Shown: in pieces, positions 33,450-41,978 of the stretch
How positions within the stretch are numbered: the first letter of the stretch is position 1
Layout of the letters: each line of letters starts with the position of its first letter
From: Desulfocapsaceae bacterium
Lineage (GTDB): Bacteria > Desulfobacterota > Desulfobulbia > Desulfobulbales > Desulfocapsaceae
Length of the DNA: 59,188 nt
NCBI GenBank assembly: GCA_030653035.1
Contig: JAUSAB010000099.1
Location: 1-59,188 of the forward strand
Direction of reading: 5' to 3'
The notes under the pieces: generated by a model
Told to the model about the DNA's origin: nothing
Databases searched by the model: none
Seen by the model: only the letters and a program-made list of their open reading frames with translations
Translations under genes and position numbers: made by a program

Positions 33450-34475
33450 ATGATAGATAAAAAGATATGTCAGATTCCCGCCGGCACCCCCGTACTCGTT
33501 ACGGGAGCAACCGGCTTTGCAGGGATCAACTTAACGCGAAAACTTGTTGCTGCCGGGTTGCAAGTAAGTGCCATTGCCAGAAAAAGTTCTAATTTAGCAC
33601 CATTAGACGACCTTGATATCCGCTGGTTCCGAGGAGATGTTTTTGATGAGGGAATAATTGTTGATGCAGTTGCCGGGCAGGAATATGTCTTTCATCTGGC
33701 AGCAGCTTTTCGAGAGGCGAAGAGTACCGAAAAGGACTATTGGAATGTCCATGTAAAAAGTACTCAATTAATTGCAAAAGAAGCACGCAAACAACCTTTG
33801 TTTAAACGATACGTTCATGTCTCAACGGTTGGCGTGCATGGGCATATTGCAACACCTCCGGCAACAGAGGAATATCCTTTCAATCCTGGAGATGATTATC
33901 AGCGGACTAAGCTTGAAGCCGAATTGTGGTTAAATGAATTTGCTGGAAACAACAAGTTATCCTATACCATAATCAGGCCTGCGGCTATCTATGGCCCGGG
34001 CGATCGTCGTCTTCTCAAACTGTTTAAGATGGCCCTCAAACCCTTTTTCCCCTTGCTTGGCAAGGGGAAGTGCCTGTATCACCTTGTGCATGTGAATGAT
34101 TTAACAAATACTTTTCTTGTCGCTGCCACCCATCCGGATGCCGAAGGGCAGACCTTTATCAGCGGCGCCGAGGATTCTATCGGTATTGCTGATATCGGTC
34201 ATATTGTCGCGGATTATTTTGGGAAAAAACTAAGGGTGCTTCGTCTGCCCATTGGTCCATTTTATCTGGCAGGTGATCTCTGCGAAATGATTTGCAGACC
34301 TTTGCACATTGAGCCACCTATTTACCGGCGCAGGGCGGCATTTTACTCAAAAGACAGAAGTTTCGATGTCAGCAAGATGAAGAATGTCCTTGGATATCAT
34401 CCTCGATATACCAATAAAGAGGGTATTATAGAGACAGCCCGCTGGTATGCTGAACAAGGTTGGCTTAAACCATAA
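33450..34475 (+). CDS. NAD-dependent sugar epimerase/dehydratase (extended SDR)
   Basis: A 341-aa extended short-chain dehydrogenase. The Rossmann glycine motif TGATGFAG lies at residues 18-25, the conserved HLAAA motif follows the second strand, and the catalytic Ser-Tyr-Lys region includes VSTVGVHG and DDYQRTK. RPAAIYGPGD is the usual NAD-binding/substrate region. It resembles nucleotide-sugar or sterol-type epimerases; the substrate is probably a nucleotide sugar given the neighbours. First gene of a rightward group with the pyruvyl transferase 28 bases downstream. Confidence 0.88.
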   Translation: MIDKKICQIPAGTPVLVTGATGFAGINLTRKLVAAGLQVSAIARKSSNLAPLDDLDIRWFRGDVFDEGIIVDAVAGQEYVFHLAAAFREAKSTEKDYWNVHVKSTQLIAKEARKQPLFKRYVHVSTVGVHGHIATPPATEEYPFNPGDDYQRTKLEAELWLNEFAGNNKLSYTIIRPAAIYGPGDRRLLKLFKMALKPFFPLLGKGKCLYHLVHVNDLTNTFLVAATHPDAEGQTFISGAEDSIGIADIGHIVADYFGKKLRVLRLPIGPFYLAGDLCEMICRPLHIEPPIYRRRAAFYSKDRSFDVSKMKNVLGYHPRYTNKEGIIETARWYAEQGWLKP

Positions 34476-34503
34476 TTTCAATAATTTTTAACGGAACAGT
34501 TCA

Positions 34504-35679
34504 ATGAGAACCATAACGGTCCTTGGTAATAATTCGGGGAGAAATGCCGGCGATAACGCCATATTAGGGAATTTGCTCGATGACTTTACCCTTTCCCGTC
34601 AGGATATTCATTTCAAGATTCCTTCCTTGAATCCAGGATTTATCAACAAATATTTCGGCCATCATTCTGTTGAGCCGATGGGGATGATGCCTTGGAATCT
34701 GGCCCTGAAAAATCTTGGATTACCTTTGTATCTGGCCATGACCAGAACAGAAATGGTACTTATCACTGATAATATTCTGTTTGATCGCAAGTTCAACAAT
34801 CCTTTTGTCAATTACCTCAAGTCAATTGCTTTATTTTCAGATAGTTGCCGTAAACGGAAAATTCCGATTGTCTTCTATAATGCCAGTATTGGCCCTATTG
34901 ATCATGCCGTTGGGCGTGAGGCCTTACAAAAGGTGATGGATGCCAGTAAACTTGTTATTGCTAGAGATAATAACACCAAAGACCTGATCCAAAATCTCAA
35001 TTTATCCCATCCCGAAATTATCGTTCATGCCGATTGCGCGTTAAACACGTCAATCCCTTCAGCAGACCATATGGATAGAATTATCAAAAAAGAGGATCTT
35101 TTTAAGGGTGCAAACGGAACCATCGGCTTTAATGTCAATGCCTATGTAGATAACTGGAGCAAGCCAGGACTTTTAAACAGAAAGGATTTTGTACAGATTA
35201 TTGCAGGTACTATTGATAACCTTATCGACAAACTGGATATTGATATCCTTTTTACAGTTTCTCAGGTGATGGATTTAAAGATTACTGACGAATGCGTACA
35301 GCAAGTCCGGAATAAGGATAAAGTAAGAGTCGTAAATAATAACGATTATACTTACCAGGAACTTGCTGGTTTATTGCAAAAAGTTGATATTCATGCTGGA
35401 TTACGAACACATACGCTTATTTTTTGTGCCGCAGTCAATACACCGATGGTGAATATTAACGCCTATCCCAAAAGTGCTGGTTTTATGCAGACCATTGGCC
35501 AAGGTGATTGGACCCTTAACTTTGAAGACCTTTCAGTTGATAATCTATCAGCGATCATGCTGAAAGCATGGGATCGTCGGGGGCGGACAAGAAAAGAGAT
35601 GCTGCCACTTGTGCATACGGAGAAGAGCAAGGCGCGTGATAGCGTCAGGCTTGTTACAGAGTTGCTTGATAAGTTGTGA
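34504..35679 (+). CDS. Polysaccharide pyruvyl transferase family protein
   Basis: A 391-aa PS_pyruv_trans protein, the family of CsaB and EPS ketal-pyruvyl transferases. Features: GNNSGRNAGDNAILGNLL at the N-terminus, VFYNASIGPIDHA, VIARDNNTKDLI, GFNVNAYVDNW, and the C-terminal DIHAGLRTHTLIFCAAVNTPMVNI segment typical of the second domain. It probably adds pyruvate from PEP as a ketal to a sugar of the polymer, adding negative charge. Start ATG at 34504 with GGAAC upstream. Target unknown. Confidence 0.88.
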   Translation: MRTITVLGNNSGRNAGDNAILGNLLDDFTLSRQDIHFKIPSLNPGFINKYFGHHSVEPMGMMPWNLALKNLGLPLYLAMTRTEMVLITDNILFDRKFNNPFVNYLKSIALFSDSCRKRKIPIVFYNASIGPIDHAVGREALQKVMDASKLVIARDNNTKDLIQNLNLSHPEIIVHADCALNTSIPSADHMDRIIKKEDLFKGANGTIGFNVNAYVDNWSKPGLLNRKDFVQIIAGTIDNLIDKLDIDILFTVSQVMDLKITDECVQQVRNKDKVRVVNNNDYTYQELAGLLQKVDIHAGLRTHTLIFCAAVNTPMVNINAYPKSAGFMQTIGQGDWTLNFEDLSVDNLSAIMLKAWDRRGRTRKEMLPLVHTEKSKARDSVRLVTELLDKL

Positions 35680-35987
35680 TTTTATTCACAATCTTCTGCT
35701 TGAATTTGGTGGTTTTGTAACGACATGATCATGTTCGTTAAAATCGATTCGAAAAAAATCGGCCAAAAACATGCCATCAGGCCATCACCCGCTATCAGCA
35801 GGTTTCAAACTGCAATCCAGAAAACACCTCGGAATTGAGCAACATGAAAAGCAGAAAACCTTCCTTTTACTATCCGCACACACTATATTTCCATCTTTTG
35901 TATTTCGAAGTACTACTCATTTGTGCGGTAAACCGAACACTTTTACCGGCTTACCGCACAATAACGTCGTGGATCATCTGGGAATAA
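35680..35987. other. Intergenic region after the pyruvyl transferase
   Basis: 308 bases between convergent genes. A near-perfect palindrome (AACGACATGATCATGTTCGTT, 35719-35739) may terminate transcription. Next to it, 35742-35766 resembles 32919-32945 (shared TCGATTCG then AAAAATCG). Otherwise nothing coding was seen. Confidence 0.45.
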
Positions 35988-36395
35988 TTACCTCCACCCT
36001 CCACGATCAGCCCGTTCACACCCACCCGCACAATCAAAATTGATATATCCCCTCGGACAGGGTTGGTTATAGATATAGTCCCAGTCACAAGGCTCTTGCC
36101 TACGATCATCATCGCGATAACGCTCTTCGCGTTCACGATGACGCCCCCGGGGAGCTACCTCTTCCTGGCAACGTCTTGGGCCGCGGCAAGTCTTGATCAT
36201 ATTCTGCATATCGTCGCACAGTGTTTCATACTCGTCTCCAGGGATACAGGTTCCGCGCTGAGAATCCAACCCCAGGTCTCGACATGACTTCCCGCCACTG
36301 TTCCCCCACCGTGTACCGGGACAATCCTCTCCCTGGGCGGTTGCAACCATGCCCAGAGCCAACACTCCAACTGCAATGCCCACGAGTTTCTTCAT
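35988..36395 (-). CDS. Small secreted Cys-rich protein of unknown function
   Basis: A 135-aa protein. The ATG at 36395 gives a clear Sec signal peptide (MKKLVGIAVGVLALGMVATAQG, cut near residue 22), then a mature domain with about ten cysteines spread as CPGTRW, SCRDLG, GTCIPG, TLCDDM, KTCRGPRRC, CDWDY, CPRGY, DCAGGC. Between them is a charged RGRHREREERYRDDD linker. Disulfides in the periplasm are likely. No family is recognised. The frame extends upstream to 36437 but without a better start. It lies opposite to its rightward neighbours, so it appears to be an inserted monocistron. Confidence 0.75.
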   Translation of the reverse strand: MKKLVGIAVGVLALGMVATAQGEDCPGTRWGNSGGKSCRDLGLDSQRGTCIPGDEYETLCDDMQNMIKTCRGPRRCQEEVAPRGRHREREERYRDDDRRQEPCDWDYIYNQPCPRGYINFDCAGGCERADRGGWR

Positions 36396-36735
36396 ATCTT
36401 TTCCCTTTCTTTTTAAGTTAAAAATCGAACTAAACACTTTCTCTCATTTACCATCTATTTAAAGGGTTCTTCAATATTTTTTAGAACTCCAAAGCGACTT
36501 TATTCATGGGGGAAAAACTACAACGTTTTCACTTGAGATTGGTTAAGTAAATATTGTCCGAGCTAATGATTCCCCGATTTCTTGTTCTTGACCAGGTTCA
36601 GATAGCTGTTGCATTCCATGCAATTATATACCAAAATATAACTGGTTACTATTTTATACTCGCAAGACCTAAAACATTCCTCAAGCACATTAACAGTCAA
36701 ACGACATTCGACACTTCAATACAGCAAAAAAATAC
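36396..36735. other. Divergent intergenic region
   Basis: 340 AT-rich bases between the Cys-rich protein gene (leftward) and the four-gene operon starting at 36736. It must hold promoters in both directions. I saw no convincing consensus elements, hairpins or ORFs. Confidence 0.4.
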
Positions 36736-37554
36736 ATGATATTTGTAGACGCCCACGTTCATATTTATGATTGTTTTGATCTTGATGTCCTTTTTGACTC
36801 AGCCGTGGCAAACTTTCAAACAGCAGCAAAACATTGCGGAGTCACCAATAAGCCCTTTTCTTCTATGCTGCTTCTGACAGAAAGAGCATCTGACAATTGG
36901 TTTCGACATGTGTTTGCGAAGATCAAAACAGGGAAGGACGTTAATAACCCTGATAAAAGATGGGTTATTACCCTTACCGGCGATGAACTTTCTCTGAGGG
37001 CTTGTCACAATGGTTGTCCAGGAGAAGAAATTTATCTCATTGCTGGTCGCCAGATAGTCACCGCCGAGAAAATTGAAGCCCTGGCCCTCTTTTGTAATAC
37101 CGGTATTAACGATGGTCAGTCATTAAACGAGACGGTTAATACCATTCGACAATGCAATGGTATTGCCGTAATTCCCTGGGGTGTCGGCAAATGGATTGGA
37201 AAGAGAGGGGAAATTTTACAGGATTTCCTTACCGGTTATGGGGGAAAAGGGATATTTCTGGGTGATAATGGCGGGCGGCCCTGGTGCTGGCCCACTCCTA
37301 CCCTCTTTCATCTTGCCAGGAAAAAGGGGATCTCTGTGCTTCCGGGAACCGACCCTCTTCCCCTTCCTCATGAAGCTACGCGAGTGGGAAGTTTTGGCTT
37401 TTTTCTGGATCACCATCCCCTTAACATAAACTCGCCGGCCACATCCGTGCGGGAGATATTAATATCGGGCCAGGAAACTCTTTATCCCTTTGGACGCTTA
37501 CAGAATATAAAAAGTTTTTTTACGAACCAATTACAATTACGATTTAATTTTTGA
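36736..37554 (+). CDS. Putative metal-dependent hydrolase-like protein (HxH motif)
   Basis: A 272-aa protein. The N-terminal DAHVHIYD (residues 5-12) is the HxH metal motif of amidohydrolase/PHP-like TIM barrels. Later IAVIPWGVGKWIGKRG, GDNGGRPWCWPTP, LPGTDPLPLPHE and FFLDHHP provide His and Asp candidates for the rest of the site. No exact family is recognised. It opens a tight rightward operon (6, 16 and 27 bases between genes) with a GlpD-like dehydrogenase, a methyltransferase and a GT4, suggesting a role in making or trimming a modified sugar or lipid headgroup. Activity is inferred only. Confidence 0.65.
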   Translation: MIFVDAHVHIYDCFDLDVLFDSAVANFQTAAKHCGVTNKPFSSMLLLTERASDNWFRHVFAKIKTGKDVNNPDKRWVITLTGDELSLRACHNGCPGEEIYLIAGRQIVTAEKIEALALFCNTGINDGQSLNETVNTIRQCNGIAVIPWGVGKWIGKRGEILQDFLTGYGGKGIFLGDNGGRPWCWPTPTLFHLARKKGISVLPGTDPLPLPHEATRVGSFGFFLDHHPLNINSPATSVREILISGQETLYPFGRLQNIKSFFTNQLQLRFNF

Positions 37555-37560
37555 TCTATC

Positions 37561-39192
37561 ATGAAACGTGATCTTAAAAAATTGGCATCTGAGACCCTGG
37601 ATATTCTGGTGATTGGTGGCGGAGCACATGGAGCAGCCATTGCCTACCATGCAGCAATGGCTGGTTACAAGATTGCGATCATCGACAAGAAGGATTTCTG
37701 TAGCGCAACTTCAGCAAACAGCCTGAAGATCCTGCATGGTGGACTCAGATATCTCCAGCATCTGAATATCAAAAGAATGCGCCATTCTATCATGGCCAGA
37801 AAAGAGATGATGCGGCTTGCCCCTCACCTTGTCCTCCCCCTCTCCTGCATCATGCCGGCGTATGGTCACGGCCTTCGGGGCAAAAAGATTATGCAGGCCG
37901 CCCTTTTTCTCAATGACTGTATCAGTTGGGATCGCAATATCGGCTTACCTGCAGACATCCAGTTGCCGCCAGGTTTTACTGTTTCCAAGCAAATATGTCA
38001 GGAATTAATCCCCGGGATCAAGACCGAAAATCTCCATGGCGCTTCCATCTGGCATGATACCCTTGCTGTGGATACAGAAAGGTTGATCATGACCTACCTC
38101 CTTGCAGCTGAGAGATTGGGAGCACTGGCTGCAAACTATGCAGAAGCGACAGGGATTAACATGGACGGAGATGGCCTGTACAGTGTATCAATTAAAGATA
38201 CGTTTACTCAGCAGGTACATATAGTTAAAACCAAATTTATTGTTAATGCCGCCGGACCATGGATTGAAAACCTGTCCTCTGTGCTCAAGAGTCCTGACAG
38301 CACACCACAAAAGTGGGCCATGGCCTTAAATGTTATCATCAGAAAGAGGATTTTTGAAAAACATGCTGTGGCCCTTGAGGGAAACAACACATATGAAGAC
38401 AAGGATGCCATCATCAAACGGAGAAAGCGGCTCTACTTCTTTGTTCCCTGGCGAGGCTACACCATGATCGGGACTGATTATCAGGCAAGTACAGCCAATC
38501 CAGATTGCCTGCAGATAAAACGTGAAGATATTCAAAACATGATTGAAGATATTAATACCATCTACCCTCCCGCCCAATTATCCTATGAAGATGTTTCCTT
38601 CTATCATGCCGGTCTGCTGCCAATGACCCAAAGCAGAGAAGCTGGCAGTGACAATATTCAACTGGAAAAAAATTCTCAAATCTATGAGCATGACAAAAAG
38701 GGGTTTAAAGGAATTTTTTCAATAAAAGGGGTGAAATATACCACGGCCCCTCATATTGCCAGCGAGCTTATTCATCTTTTGCAGAAACGTTTTTCACCAG
38801 CAAAGACTGTTGAAAAAAAGCAGCCTGTTCTTGATAACCATTGGCAACCGGCAAATCATGAGATCAGCAAACTTCTGAAGGGAAAATACGGCCCTCAGGC
38901 CGCGCGCGTTGCTCATTATATGCAGGGAGAGCAAAGCGACGTATGGGTTGACAAAACCGCAGGGTTTCTCAAGGCTGAGGTGGACTATCTGATCCAGGAA
39001 GAAATGGCCTGCACCTTGTCAGATATTGTCTTGCGGCGAACAGGCCTGGGCACTGCTGAGTGCCCATCGAGAAAAATTCTGGAAAAAATAGCTGCTATGA
39101 TGGCGGCAATCCTTGATTGGAACGAAGAAAGAAAAAAGAAAGAAATTGAGGATGTGATTCGCCGCTACTCTCCCTTAATCCTTCCCGTATAA
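37561..39192 (+). CDS. GlpD-family FAD-dependent glycerol-3-phosphate dehydrogenase-like protein
   Basis: A 543-aa FAD oxidoreductase of the GlpD family. The FAD Rossmann motif ILVIGGGAHGAAIAYHAA is at about 15-32, followed by DFCSATSANSLKILHGGLRYL, the GlpD-type substrate-domain signature; YFFVPWRGYTMIGTDY and FSIKGVKYTTAPHIASEL are also family features. The C-terminal DUF-like helical domain is present (CTLSDIVLRRTGLGTAECPS). The location inside a polysaccharide operon is unusual: catabolic glpD normally sits with glpK and glpF. It may oxidise a glycerol-phosphate-like or sugar substrate for the polymer; this is inference. Confidence 0.83.
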   Translation: MKRDLKKLASETLDILVIGGGAHGAAIAYHAAMAGYKIAIIDKKDFCSATSANSLKILHGGLRYLQHLNIKRMRHSIMARKEMMRLAPHLVLPLSCIMPAYGHGLRGKKIMQAALFLNDCISWDRNIGLPADIQLPPGFTVSKQICQELIPGIKTENLHGASIWHDTLAVDTERLIMTYLLAAERLGALAANYAEATGINMDGDGLYSVSIKDTFTQQVHIVKTKFIVNAAGPWIENLSSVLKSPDSTPQKWAMALNVIIRKRIFEKHAVALEGNNTYEDKDAIIKRRKRLYFFVPWRGYTMIGTDYQASTANPDCLQIKREDIQNMIEDINTIYPPAQLSYEDVSFYHAGLLPMTQSREAGSDNIQLEKNSQIYEHDKKGFKGIFSIKGVKYTTAPHIASELIHLLQKRFSPAKTVEKKQPVLDNHWQPANHEISKLLKGKYGPQAARVAHYMQGEQSDVWVDKTAGFLKAEVDYLIQEEMACTLSDIVLRRTGLGTAECPSRKILEKIAAMMAAILDWNEERKKKEIEDVIRRYSPLILPV

Positions 39193-39208
39193 ATATTGAG
39201 GCCAGCTT

Positions 39209-39955
39209 TTGAGTAACAACATCCACCAAGCACCTCCACCCTTCTCTGAGACAGCGGACATTGAAACCGCATCAGACGATTATGCCACACGTTTTTCCGG
39301 GGCCATCGGCAACTACTTCCTGGAGGTACAGGCCCAAATAACTCTGGATCTACTGAAAGATTTACCTCACGCCTCAATACTAGATATAGGTGGCGGCCAT
39401 GCGCAACTGACCATGCCACTGACGAACACTGGCCATGAAGTAACCGTCACCGGTAGCGCAGATATCTGTCGGGCTCGACTTGACCGCTCTTGTGATAAGG
39501 ATAGTTTTCAGTATATAACATGTGACACTTTGAATCTCCCCTTTGAGGACAAGCAATTTGATGTGGTCATGGCCTTCCGTCTTTTACCCCATACCAAACA
39601 ATGGCAACGCCTAATCCAGGAGATGTGTCGTATCGCCAGAAGGGCCATCATTCTTGATTACCCTGACAAAAGAAGCGCCAATATCCTCTATGATCTTCTT
39701 TTTGATTTTAAAAAAAACATGGAAGGGAACACAAGGACATATACTCTTTTCTCCAGACAGGAACTGCGTGATGAACTGAAAATAAATCATTTTAACACAC
39801 CCGTGTTCAGGCCTGAATTTTTTGTGCCCATGGTCGTTCATCGCAAATTAAAAAATCCAGCAATCTCAAAGATACTTGAGTCCATTTCTCAATATAGTGG
39901 ACTAACAAAAATGCTTGGTTCTCCCATCATCCTGCGCAGCGACAGAAAACAGTAA
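39209..39955 (+). CDS. Class I SAM-dependent methyltransferase
   Basis: A 248-aa methyltransferase (Methyltransf_11 type). Motif I ASILDIGGGHAQLTMPL, the post-I VTGSADICRARL, and LPFEDKQFDVVMAFRLLPH (motif II/III region) are visible. A TTG start at 39209 follows GAGG by seven bases. Third gene of the four-gene operon. It likely methylates a sugar, lipid or quinone-like acceptor made by its partners; the substrate is unknown. Confidence 0.83.
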   Translation: MSNNIHQAPPPFSETADIETASDDYATRFSGAIGNYFLEVQAQITLDLLKDLPHASILDIGGGHAQLTMPLTNTGHEVTVTGSADICRARLDRSCDKDSFQYITCDTLNLPFEDKQFDVVMAFRLLPHTKQWQRLIQEMCRIARRAIILDYPDKRSANILYDLLFDFKKNMEGNTRTYTLFSRQELRDELKINHFNTPVFRPEFFVPMVVHRKLKNPAISKILESISQYSGLTKMLGSPIILRSDRKQ

Positions 39956-39982
39956 CCAATAAAGTTAAGAAAAGAGCTCATT

Positions 39983-41137
39983 TTGAAAATCCTGCTTATT
40001 GCCCCCCAACCCTTTTATCAAGATAGAGGAACACCCATTGCGGTTCGACTCCTGGCCCAAACCCTTGGCGAACTGGGACATGATGTGCACCTGCTGGTGT
40101 TCCACGAAGGCGTAGAAATCACAATCCCGAATGTGACTATTCACAGGAATATCACACTTCCCGGAATATCCGATATCAAGCCAGGCCTGTCCCTGAAGAA
40201 GCTCATCTGCGATTTCTTTTTATTTATCAAGTGTGTCCGGCTTATTCAAACCAACAGATTCGATCTAATCCATGCGGTGGAAGAAGCTGTTTTTATGGCT
40301 GTTATAGTAAAGAAAATTTTCAGAATCCCCTATGTCTATGACATGGATTCCTGTATGTCTTTACAACTCATTGACAAGTTTCCTTCGTTACACCTGATTC
40401 GCCGCGTTATGGAATGGCTGGAACAAAAGGCGGTAAACAACAGCAGTGGTGTTCTTGCCGTTTGTCAAGCGCTTGAAGATATTGCCCGGAAATTTTCGCC
40501 AGATAAACTTGTCGCCAGACTTGAAGATATCACCTTGCTCGCCACAAATGGCGAGGGGAACGACCTTTTACGAGAACGCTTGGGGATTACTGGTATTATA
40601 GCAATGTATGTGGGAAATCTTGAAAAATATCAAGGTATTGATCTGTTGATAGAAAGTTTTACAGAAGCCTTGACCAAAAATGAAGATTTAAATCTGGTCA
40701 TCATTGGTGGCAACAAAGATGACATTCTGTTTTACCAGCAACGAGCAGAACAACTGGGCATGCAAAAGAATATTTTTTTCTGCGGACAGCGGCCAGTTGA
40801 TCTACTTGGCTATTATCTGAATCAGGCTGACATTCTTGTTTCTCCAAGGATTCAAGGTAATAATACCCCCATGAAAATCTATTCCTATCTCGATTCAGGA
40901 AAGCCAGTCCTTGCAACTCGGCTGCCAACTCATACCCAGGTTTTGGATGAAAAAATAGCCTATCTGGTGAACCCGGCAATAATGGAAATGGCCGCTGGAT
41001 TTATTGACCTCGCAGAAAACAACACACTCCGGACCACTCTGGGGGTTAACGCCAGGAAACGGGTTAAGGAAGAATATTCCCTTCCTGCCTTCAAGAGAAA
41101 GTTGACAGCATTTTACAAAAAATTGCCAATCCAGTAA
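39983..41137 (+). CDS. Family 4 glycosyltransferase
   Basis: A 384-aa GT-B glycosyltransferase (GT4). N-terminal IAPQPFYQDRGTPIAVRLLAQTLGELGHDV is the typical acceptor domain opening; the donor domain shows YVGNLEKYQGIDLLIESF, VIIGGNKD, FCGQRP, and the conserved nucleotide-binding region VSPRIQGNNTPMKIYSYLDSG-KPVLAT. TTG start at 39983. Last gene of the operon beginning at 36736; it probably transfers a sugar to the product of the upstream enzymes. Donor unknown. Confidence 0.88.
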   Translation: MKILLIAPQPFYQDRGTPIAVRLLAQTLGELGHDVHLLVFHEGVEITIPNVTIHRNITLPGISDIKPGLSLKKLICDFFLFIKCVRLIQTNRFDLIHAVEEAVFMAVIVKKIFRIPYVYDMDSCMSLQLIDKFPSLHLIRRVMEWLEQKAVNNSSGVLAVCQALEDIARKFSPDKLVARLEDITLLATNGEGNDLLRERLGITGIIAMYVGNLEKYQGIDLLIESFTEALTKNEDLNLVIIGGNKDDILFYQQRAEQLGMQKNIFFCGQRPVDLLGYYLNQADILVSPRIQGNNTPMKIYSYLDSGKPVLATRLPTHTQVLDEKIAYLVNPAIMEMAAGFIDLAENNTLRTTLGVNARKRVKEEYSLPAFKRKLTAFYKKLPIQ

Positions 41138-41220
41138 CAATACTGCCCACACAACCAAGAATCCCCCCGACTTACCCTCAATAAATTTACAATATACCAC
41201 CCCTTGCAGATGCAAGGTGA

Positions 41221-41249
41221 TTGACAAGACCGTCTTGCCAGTCTATATA
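41221..41249 (+). promoter_or_regulatory. Near-consensus sigma-70 promoter with embedded palindrome
   Basis: TTGACA (41221-41226), a 17-base spacer and TATATA (41244-41249) lie 80 bases upstream of the ATG at 41329. A palindrome CAAGAC-c-GTCTTG (41225-41237) overlaps the -35 and spacer, a plausible repressor site. Another inverted repeat, CCTTGCA-ga-TGCAAGG (41202-41217), precedes it and could terminate the upstream operon or bind a regulator. Confidence 0.75.
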
Positions 41250-41328
41250 TATCTTGTTAATTTGAGAAAATTTTTATCGTCTTTTGAGGAATGTCAGACT
41301 TCTCATTCTTATTCTTGGAGGTATAAAT

Positions 41329-41976
41329 ATGTTAAAAAATAAGATTATCACTCATTCACTTTGTACCATGCTTTTTATGACCGCCCCTCTTGCTGTTGCT
41401 GTTACCTCTGGACACGCTTGGGATGTCATAGAAATTGATTCCGAGACACATACCGGCAACACCAACCCCGTCGAAGGTATTTACTTGGATAAGGGGGCTT
41501 GGAAATGGCGGGAATGGCCCGAATGCCATCATGGTGGATATCGTTTCTTAACCGTTGAGCTTGATCCCAACCGGCACGGTATTGCTTTTTTTTTAGTACA
41601 AATTCCCAAAACTGGATTTTATAAGCTCGAAACCAGCTATTTTGACACTGAGAACAGAACCTACGATGCAGATTATGCAGTCTATGTCAATGCTACAACT
41701 GCCGAGGCTGAAAACAAAACCGTAAAACCTGTGTATGCAGTAAGCATTAACCAAGTGGGACCAGGAGCCGTTCCATGGGAAGATATGGGGACATATTGCC
41801 TTCAAAAAGACGATATCTCCATGCTTGTCCTGGATAACTATGATGATAATCAGTCAGCTTCTACTGATGCCAGCCGCTGGACCTTCGTGGGTGAAGAATA
41901 CAACTCACAAAATTGTACTGATGGGGTAAATATAGCTCCGATCAATCATCTTCTGTTACACAACTATAAGAGGTAA
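41329..41976 (+). CDS. Secreted protein of unknown family, tandem pair copy 1
   Basis: A 215-aa protein with a signal peptide (cut near SGHA-W, about residue 31). The mature part looks like a beta-sandwich (VEGIYLDKGAWKWREW, FFLVQIPKTGFYKLETSY, NRTYDADYAVYVN) with a Cys near CLQKDDISMLVLD and another at QNCTDG. It is paralogous to the next gene (about two thirds identical by eye). The ATG at 41329 follows GGAGGT (41317-41322), an excellent ribosome site; the upstream promoter is near consensus. It resembles carbohydrate-binding-like secreted modules, but no family was identified. Confidence 0.83.
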   Translation: MLKNKIITHSLCTMLFMTAPLAVAVTSGHAWDVIEIDSETHTGNTNPVEGIYLDKGAWKWREWPECHHGGYRFLTVELDPNRHGIAFFLVQIPKTGFYKLETSYFDTENRTYDADYAVYVNATTAEAENKTVKPVYAVSINQVGPGAVPWEDMGTYCLQKDDISMLVLDNYDDNQSASTDASRWTFVGEEYNSQNCTDGVNIAPINHLLLHNYKR

Positions 41977-41978
41977 TC

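Noticed and set aside
36554-36739. A 61-codon plus-strand frame upstream of the HxH hydrolase-like gene
   Set aside because: AT-rich intergenic sequence; it overlaps the next start and lacks a ribosome site.
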